This document shows, piece after piece, positions 33,371-38,374 of a DNA stretch of 38,374 bases. Below the pieces are notes generated by a model. It searched no databases and was not told the DNA's origin. It saw only the letters and a list, made by a program, of their open reading frames with translations. Every line of letters starts with the position of its first letter. Within the stretch, counting starts at the first letter, position 1. The translations under genes were made by a program, and so were the position numbers. This DNA is from CAIVPM01 sp964615145 (GTDB lineage Bacteria > Bacteroidota > Bacteroidia > Chitinophagales > Chitinophagaceae): contig CAZTOP010000029.1 in assembly GCA_964615145.1 (NCBI GenBank), forward strand, positions 1 to 38,374, written 5' to 3'.

Positions 33371-35530
33371 ATGAAAAAAATAATTGTTTCTCTATCGCTG
33401 TTGCTTTTAATGTTTAAAAGCTATGCCGATGAAGGTATGTGGTTGCCAATGTTATTGGGCGAGCAAGTTTATAAGGATATGGTAAAACGTGGCTTAAAAT
33501 TAAAAGCCGACCAACTTTACAGTATCAATCATTCATCTATTAAAGATGCTATCATCATTTTTGGAGGGGGCTGTACCGGCGAAATTGTAAGTAAAGAAGG
33601 TTTAATTTTTACAAATCATCATTGTGGATACGATGCTATTGCTAAAGCATCAAGTGTTGATCATAATTATTTGCGTGATGGTTTTTGGGCCGAAGATAAA
33701 AATCATGAAATTCAAACTGCTTTAACAGTTCAGTTTTTAGATAAAATTGAAGATGTTACTGATAGAATAATGAAAGAATTAGGTAATTTATCTGGTAAAG
33801 ATAGAAACGATAAATTTCAACAAATTCAGGCAGATATTGTTAAGGAAGCTACTGGCGGAGATGAGTTTAAACGTGCTGTTGTGGCTAGCATGTTCAAGGG
33901 CAATCAATTTTTTGTGTATGTGTATAATGTTTACAAAGACATACGATTTGTAGGTACACCTCCAGAAAGCATTGGAAAATATGGTGGCGATACTGACAAT
34001 TGGGAATGGCCGCGTCATACAGGCGATTTCTCTGTATTTCGCGTTTATACAGGAAAAGATGGCAAGCCTGCAAAATATGACGCCAACAATATTCCTATGG
34101 CTCCTAAATATCATTTGCCTGTTAGTATTAAACCATTGAAAGATGGTGACTACAGTATGATTTATGGTTATCCTGGCGGAACAAACAGATACGAAATTAG
34201 CGATGGTGTTAAATTAAGTACAGATATTACAAGCCCTGTTTTGGTTAAACTTCGTGATATGCGTTTGAAGTTTATGCACGCAGAAATGATTAAAGATCCT
34301 GCTGTTAAATTACAATTAGCTTCTTCTTATGCAGGTATTGCAAACTATTGGAAGTTTTTTGATGGTGAAAGCAAACAGCTATTAAAGTATGACGTTTTTG
34401 GACAAAAGAAAAAATATGAAGATGAATTTACTGCTTGGGCAAAAGGCAAACCAGAATACGAAAATATTACAACAGATTATACAAAAAATTATGACGCCTG
34501 GAGACCTTATGCAAAACAACGCCAGTACATCAATGAAGGAATAATGGGCTCTCCTTTAATGGCATTTGCTGCAAGTTGGATTGGTTTAGAAAACACTTTG
34601 AATAAAAAAGATATTAAACAAGAAGATTTGGATAAAGCTGTTAAAGCTGCTGATGCTGCCAGAAAAAACTTTTTAGAAGCAGAAAATAAAAAAAGCGACC
34701 AGCATATTTTAGCCAATGTGTTAGCAATGTTTATGAGCGATGTAGATGCTGACCAACATCCTAAAGGTTTCTTCACAGACTTGTTTAAAGCAAGTAGCAT
34801 TGATGAAAATCCATTTAAAAAATATGCTGCCGATGTGTTTGAAAATACAATGGCTTTTGATGATGCAAAATGGAAAGCATTTATTGCAAAACCAACGGTA
34901 GAGGCTTTAAATGCTGACCCAGCGTTTAAAACTGCAGCTGCTTTTGTTAAAAACTATAACTCTAATTATGCACCTAAGTTTATGGCGTTTACTTTAAAAA
35001 ATAACGACCTTGGTCGTGCATATTTAAAAGGTATCATGGAATGGAATCCAGAGAAGGCTAAAAAAATGTATCCTGATGCCAACTTTACAATGCGTGTTAG
35101 TTATGGTAATGTAAAAAGCTATGCTCCCAAGGATGCTGTAAAGTATGATATTGTTTGTACAATGAAAGGTGCAATTGATAAATATGTGCCTGGCGACTAT
35201 GAATTTGATTTGCCTAAAAAATATTTAGACCTTTATAAAGCCAGAGATTTTGGCAGATACGAAGACCCAATTTATAAAGATGTTGTGATAAGCTTTATTA
35301 CAACTAACGATATTACAGGTGGCAACAGTGGCAGCCCTGTAATGAATGCAAAAGGAGAATTAATTGGTTTAGCTTTCGATGGTAACTACGAAGCCCTAAG
35401 CCATAAACTTGCTTTTGACAAAGACCTTAACAGAACGATTTGTGTAGATGTACGTTATGTGTTATGGTGCATTGAAAAATTAGGAGGAGCAAAACATATT
35501 GTTGATGAATTGGATATTGTAAGCAAATAA
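33371..35530 (+). CDS. S46-family dipeptidyl-peptidase, DPP7-like
   Basis: S46 enzymes are periplasmic serine peptidases that remove dipeptides from peptide N-termini during peptide nutrition. The 719-residue protein has a signal peptide (1-19) and DEGMWLP immediately after it, the usual mature N-terminus. The trypsin-like core shows the catalytic His in TNHHCGY (His83/84), a probable Asp219 in WPRHTGDF, and Ser653 in TGGNSGSP. A large helical domain is inserted between (about 280-560). The residue 18 after the Ser is Gly671 (AFDGNYEA). In this family Gly there goes with hydrophobic P1 preference (DPP7/DAP BII), whereas DPP11 has Arg and prefers Asp/Glu. The specificity is an inference from that one position. 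Confidence 0.94.
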   Translation: MKKIIVSLSLLLLMFKSYADEGMWLPMLLGEQVYKDMVKRGLKLKADQLYSINHSSIKDAIIIFGGGCTGEIVSKEGLIFTNHHCGYDAIAKASSVDHNYLRDGFWAEDKNHEIQTALTVQFLDKIEDVTDRIMKELGNLSGKDRNDKFQQIQADIVKEATGGDEFKRAVVASMFKGNQFFVYVYNVYKDIRFVGTPPESIGKYGGDTDNWEWPRHTGDFSVFRVYTGKDGKPAKYDANNIPMAPKYHLPVSIKPLKDGDYSMIYGYPGGTNRYEISDGVKLSTDITSPVLVKLRDMRLKFMHAEMIKDPAVKLQLASSYAGIANYWKFFDGESKQLLKYDVFGQKKKYEDEFTAWAKGKPEYENITTDYTKNYDAWRPYAKQRQYINEGIMGSPLMAFAASWIGLENTLNKKDIKQEDLDKAVKAADAARKNFLEAENKKSDQHILANVLAMFMSDVDADQHPKGFFTDLFKASSIDENPFKKYAADVFENTMAFDDAKWKAFIAKPTVEALNADPAFKTAAAFVKNYNSNYAPKFMAFTLKNNDLGRAYLKGIMEWNPEKAKKMYPDANFTMRVSYGNVKSYAPKDAVKYDIVCTMKGAIDKYVPGDYEFDLPKKYLDLYKARDFGRYEDPIYKDVVISFITTNDITGGNSGSPVMNAKGELIGLAFDGNYEALSHKLAFDKDLNRTICVDVRYVLWCIEKLGGAKHIVDELDIVSK

Positions 35531-35549
35531 TATTAAAATTAGTAACGCA

Positions 35550-35595
35550 TAAGGGCTGTGTTAAACAAAAAATTAACATAGCCCTTATTTTTTTA
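35550..35595 (+). terminator. Rho-independent terminator of the S46 peptidase gene
   Basis: AAGGGCTGTGTTAA (35551-35564) pairs with TTAACATAGCCCTT (35573-35586) with one G-T pair, followed by a run of seven T. It lies 20 bases after the stop and may also serve the convergent gene at 35609. Confidence 0.9.
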
Positions 35596-35608
35596 TAGTT
35601 TCAACTTA

Positions 35609-38059
35609 TTACTTAATAATTTTTGTTGTAACAACACCATTCACTGTTTCAATAACAGCAACATAAACACCTTGGCTTAATGGCTGCATATTAATGCTAT
35701 TATCTCCCTTTTTTAAATTGCTAGCCAAAATTTGCCTGCCTGTCATACTATACAATTTTATACTAGCAATACAGTCTGTACTGATGTGCAATTCGTTTTT
35801 CACAGGATTAGGATAAACGTTAATTAAAACAGCTGCATCCTCAATTTTTATTTGTTTCACCGCACTATAACTTCTAGCTCCTGTTATGTCAACAATTTCA
35901 ATTCTGTAATATATTGTTTTTGAGTTTACGGTTTTAATATCATCTATAAACTTGTATGCTTTACTTTCATTAGATAAGATACTTCCAATTGTTTCAAATT
36001 CTCTTGCATCGCTGCTGCGTTGAACATTATACTGCAATACATTCACTTCACTTGCTACAGACCAAAGATTGTTAACTTTTTTTCCAGCCTCTAATGTTAC
36101 TTCATAACTCACCATATCAATAGGCAATAACGTAGCTGTTTTTATAAGTACCTTACTAGTCCAGGGTTGCAGTGTTAAACTATTGATAATATTACCATCT
36201 AAATCCTTCCACACAAAGCCTTGTAAATTTTGTGTAGCAACATAATCGGTGGCATTCAAAAATATAGCAGAACTATCTTTACCTGTTGTCCATCTAAAAC
36301 TGTTAACAATAGCATGCACATCATTTCCAGCAGACTGCCAGCTACTAAAATTGTAAGGTTTGGTTTGAAAATTATTCAATCTATAGATTATACTATCAAT
36401 ACCGTTATAAGGTTGAAAATAGTAATTACTGTCTATATATCCATAGTTATAATTACCAGAGGTGTCAACTTGTCTGAACGCATAATCAGATTTATTTTTC
36501 AACCAAAACACATTTTTTTTAATGTTCATATTTTTTATTAGAGTAGGCTGAAGATTAGTACTGTTTAGGTCTATACCAATATTAGACCCATAAATAATAT
36601 TACCTTCTATAGTATTAGAACTATCTCCTGCATTTTGAAAAATCCCCTTTTGTGTTCTGCCATAAACTGTGTTATTTTTAATGATACTATTGTTAACGTT
36701 AAAGTCAAAATAAATAGCAGGAGTTATAAAGTTTGCCTGATAAGTACCATCTTTATTACCATCACTTGTTGTTACAAAATTGTTTTGGAAAATATTGTGA
36801 TGAGAGGCACCACCAAAGCTTTTTAAAGCACCACCATCATTATTACAAAGCATCACATTGCTGATAATATTTTTCTCTATTGTGTTATAAGTACCATCTA
36901 CCGAAATACCACAGTAACCAGCACTATCAATAGTATTGTGGTGTATCAAACAACTATCTCCAAAAGCAACCTTAATAGCGGTTCCATTTATCTCTTGTCC
37001 AATGCCATTATTTCTTACCAAGCCTGTTTTGTTTAAGTTATTATGATGAATAGTGCTGTTACCACCACCTCCATTTACAAACATTGCAATACCGTCTATT
37101 TCGCTAAAACTGCAATAATTTATTTCATTATACTTACCCTTGTCGCTACAACCATAATTATACTGGCGAGCAAAAAAACAGTTGCTAATTTTAATATATC
37201 TGTTATTAATGTTGCTGATTAAAACACCAGCATTCATCTGCTTTTCAAATTGAATATTATTGATTACAATATATGAGGCATTTCCATTAATAGCTATGCC
37301 ATTGTTATATGTTGCTGCTTCGCAGGTTTGATTGTTAGGATTAACCCCGCTTGCTGGAATATAGTAAATGGTGGCGGTAGCACTATCATACTTCCATTCA
37401 TTGGCAGTATCAAGCAGGTTGATATTATCGTAAATAAAATAACCATAATTATTAATAGCAGCCAAGTGCATAGGCGTTTTGTAAGCAATTTTATTTGTAC
37501 CAGTAAAAGATGAAATAGCCGATTTTTCCCAGCACCATTGTGCAGTATGTACACATACCCAGGCACCAGTAAAATTGTTTGATGAAACACTGCTTAAAGA
37601 TGCGTCTTTTAAATAAGTCTTTTGAGCCGAGTCTAAAGTCAAATATTGATTATTGTTGGGATACCGAGCAATAACCTGCTCCTTATCATTAACAAAAAAA
37701 TTGTTAGGCTTTATTGCTAATGTAGTTTCATATTTATTGCCATTGAGCACCCAGTTACTAATGGTAGTTGCCCCACTAATGATAGGTTTATTACCACTAC
37801 CATAACTTGCAAATACTATATAGTTACTACTATTACCACTTGCAGTAACATTAATTTGACCTCTAAAAACATCTCCACAATTAAAGAAAATACTATCACC
37901 TGCAACAAGTACTAGCGTATTCAATTTGTCAATTGTTTTATATGGGAAAGATGGGTTTGTGCCAGCATTATTGTCGTTGCCGGCGTTGCTGAAATAATAG
38001 TTGGTTGCAAAAGTTTTTGTAGAAAATAAAGCAGCGATAATGATGATTAACTTTTTCAT
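35609..38059 (-). CDS. T9SS-sorted right-handed parallel beta-helix protein
   Basis: ATG 38059 gives 816 residues beginning with signal peptide MKKLIIIIAALFSTKTFA; an in-frame TTG at 38095 is rejected. The mature protein opens with YYFSNAGNDNNAGTNPSFPY, the common start of pectate-lyase-like beta-helix proteins. Helix coils run to about residue 540, marked by repeated IxxNxI and HHNxI patterns (IHHNTIDSAGYCGISVDG, NTIEKNIIS, SIIKNNTVYG). A small beta domain and a fibronectin-like segment follow (LPIDMVSYEVTLEAGKK), then a type A T9SS sorting domain at the end (INVYPNPVKNELHIS, YSMTGRQI, LSQGVYVAVIE). It is therefore surface-attached or secreted. A polysaccharide lyase or hydrolase role is possible, but I cannot identify a catalytic set. 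Confidence 0.9.
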   Translation of the reverse strand: MKKLIIIIAALFSTKTFATNYYFSNAGNDNNAGTNPSFPYKTIDKLNTLVLVAGDSIFFNCGDVFRGQINVTASGNSSNYIVFASYGSGNKPIISGATTISNWVLNGNKYETTLAIKPNNFFVNDKEQVIARYPNNNQYLTLDSAQKTYLKDASLSSVSSNNFTGAWVCVHTAQWCWEKSAISSFTGTNKIAYKTPMHLAAINNYGYFIYDNINLLDTANEWKYDSATATIYYIPASGVNPNNQTCEAATYNNGIAINGNASYIVINNIQFEKQMNAGVLISNINNRYIKISNCFFARQYNYGCSDKGKYNEINYCSFSEIDGIAMFVNGGGGNSTIHHNNLNKTGLVRNNGIGQEINGTAIKVAFGDSCLIHHNTIDSAGYCGISVDGTYNTIEKNIISNVMLCNNDGGALKSFGGASHHNIFQNNFVTTSDGNKDGTYQANFITPAIYFDFNVNNSIIKNNTVYGRTQKGIFQNAGDSSNTIEGNIIYGSNIGIDLNSTNLQPTLIKNMNIKKNVFWLKNKSDYAFRQVDTSGNYNYGYIDSNYYFQPYNGIDSIIYRLNNFQTKPYNFSSWQSAGNDVHAIVNSFRWTTGKDSSAIFLNATDYVATQNLQGFVWKDLDGNIINSLTLQPWTSKVLIKTATLLPIDMVSYEVTLEAGKKVNNLWSVASEVNVLQYNVQRSSDAREFETIGSILSNESKAYKFIDDIKTVNSKTIYYRIEIVDITGARSYSAVKQIKIEDAAVLINVYPNPVKNELHISTDCIASIKLYSMTGRQILASNLKKGDNSINMQPLSQGVYVAVIETVNGVVTTKIIK

Positions 38060-38127
38060 AACTAGTTGTTTTATGTGCAGAAGACCCTGCAACAAAACTC
38101 TAGTTTAAAACTATTTTAAAAATCACC

Positions 38128-38135
38128 CAAAAGTA
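38128..38135 (-). promoter_or_regulatory. -7 promoter element for the T9SS beta-helix gene
   Basis: The minus strand reads TACTTTTG, a perfect TAnnTTTG match, with TTTCCCCTCA just upstream. No TTG at -33. Confidence 0.45.
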
Positions 38136-38346
38136 TGAGGGGAAAAAATGTACCTGATATAATAATACTTATTCAAACAGCTCCTTTCTGATTGACAACT
38201 TTTTAAATCAAAGTCTATCAATTAAACTTATTAGTGAAGATCACCAACAAGGTCAAAAAAGAATAGCTTTTTCACAAACAGTATTGTGGGTTAACAGAAA
38301 AAACTCTTTCAAAGGATTACCTTATCAATAAATCTCACAATTAATC

Positions 38347-38370
38347 AAAACCCTGCAAAGGGTTTATTTT
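38347..38370. terminator. Hairpin at the window edge, possible terminator of the next gene
   Basis: AAACCCT (38348-38354) and AGGGTTT (38359-38365) form a perfect 7-bp stem with a GCAA loop. TTTATTTTC follows on the plus strand and TTTTGATT on the minus strand. Which transcript it serves depends on sequence outside the window. Confidence 0.45.
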
Positions 38371-38374
38371 CATT

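Larger units (their letters stand above)
38096..38374. other. Gene-free right edge with promoter-like and hairpin sequences
   Basis: No convincing reading frame is present. On the minus strand TACTTTTG (38135-38128) is an exact -7 match about 70 bases before the beta-helix gene ATG, again preceded by a CCCC run. TAGTTTAAAACTA (38101-38113) is a small palindrome in the expected leader. The rest is AT-rich without visible repeats, apart from the terminal hairpin listed separately. Confidence 0.5.

Noticed and set aside
38060..38095. TTG-initiated extension of the beta-helix gene
   Set aside because: The signal peptide begins at the ATG at 38059; the extra 12 residues are not signal-like.
1..38374. 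tRNA, rRNA, insertion sequences or defence systems
   Set aside because: I saw no cloverleaf or CCA-ended stems, no transposase-like protein, no terminal inverted repeats with target duplications, and no defence-gene families.

Overview
This window comes from the chromosome of a low-GC member of the Bacteroidota, most likely the Chitinophagales/Chitinophagaceae. The family level is an inference. The evidence is a SusC/SusD pair, two proteins with type IX secretion (T9SS) sorting domains, a LytTR response regulator beside a periplasmic-propeller histidine kinase, an S46 dipeptidyl-peptidase, OmpH/Skp paralogues behind BamA, and several upstream matches to the Bacteroidota -7 promoter element TAnnTTTG. 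Base composition and codon style look even throughout. I see no rRNA, tRNA, CRISPR array, insertion sequence, integrase or phage gene cluster.

Layout. 1-2044 (-) is the N-terminal part of a membrane pyrophosphatase gene that runs off the left edge. 2207-8771 (-) is a Sus-like outer-membrane uptake locus: SusC, SusD, an accessory lipoprotein, a strong terminator, then a second unrelated lipoprotein. 8911-14670 (+) is a run of compact genes: lycopene cyclase, PfkB-type phosphofructokinase (overlapping by 8 nt), diaminopimelate decarboxylase, an MlaF-like ABC ATPase, a thioredoxin-fold protein and malate dehydrogenase. Facing terminators separate this run from an envelope-biogenesis block at 14966-19045 (-): bamA followed by two skp/ompH genes.

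19267-28841 (-) is the most distinctive block. It reads histidine kinase, LytTR regulator, a 1361-residue repetitive fibre protein with YadA-like head repeats and a C-terminal S74 intramolecular-chaperone domain, then a T9SS-sorted protein. 29036-32298 (+) carries ligA and a gene closely resembling kdnB (8-amino-Kdo synthesis). Next come a convergent membrane-anchored alpha/beta hydrolase (-), an S46 dipeptidyl-peptidase (+) behind a short tandem-repeat promoter region, and a T9SS-sorted parallel beta-helix protein (-). The last 280 bases hold no gene.

How the genes fit together. Most are housekeeping or envelope genes. The accessory biology is at the cell surface: TonB-linked uptake, two T9SS cargo proteins, and a fibre that may be controlled by the adjacent two-component system. 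The best candidate for an undescribed system is the four-gene kinase/regulator/S74 fibre/T9SS block. Second-tier items are the solitary kdnB-like gene, the crtY-pfkB overlap, and the pyrophosphatase, whose key residues point to the flavobacterial H+-pumping subtype. All family calls were made by reading translated sequence; no database search was run.
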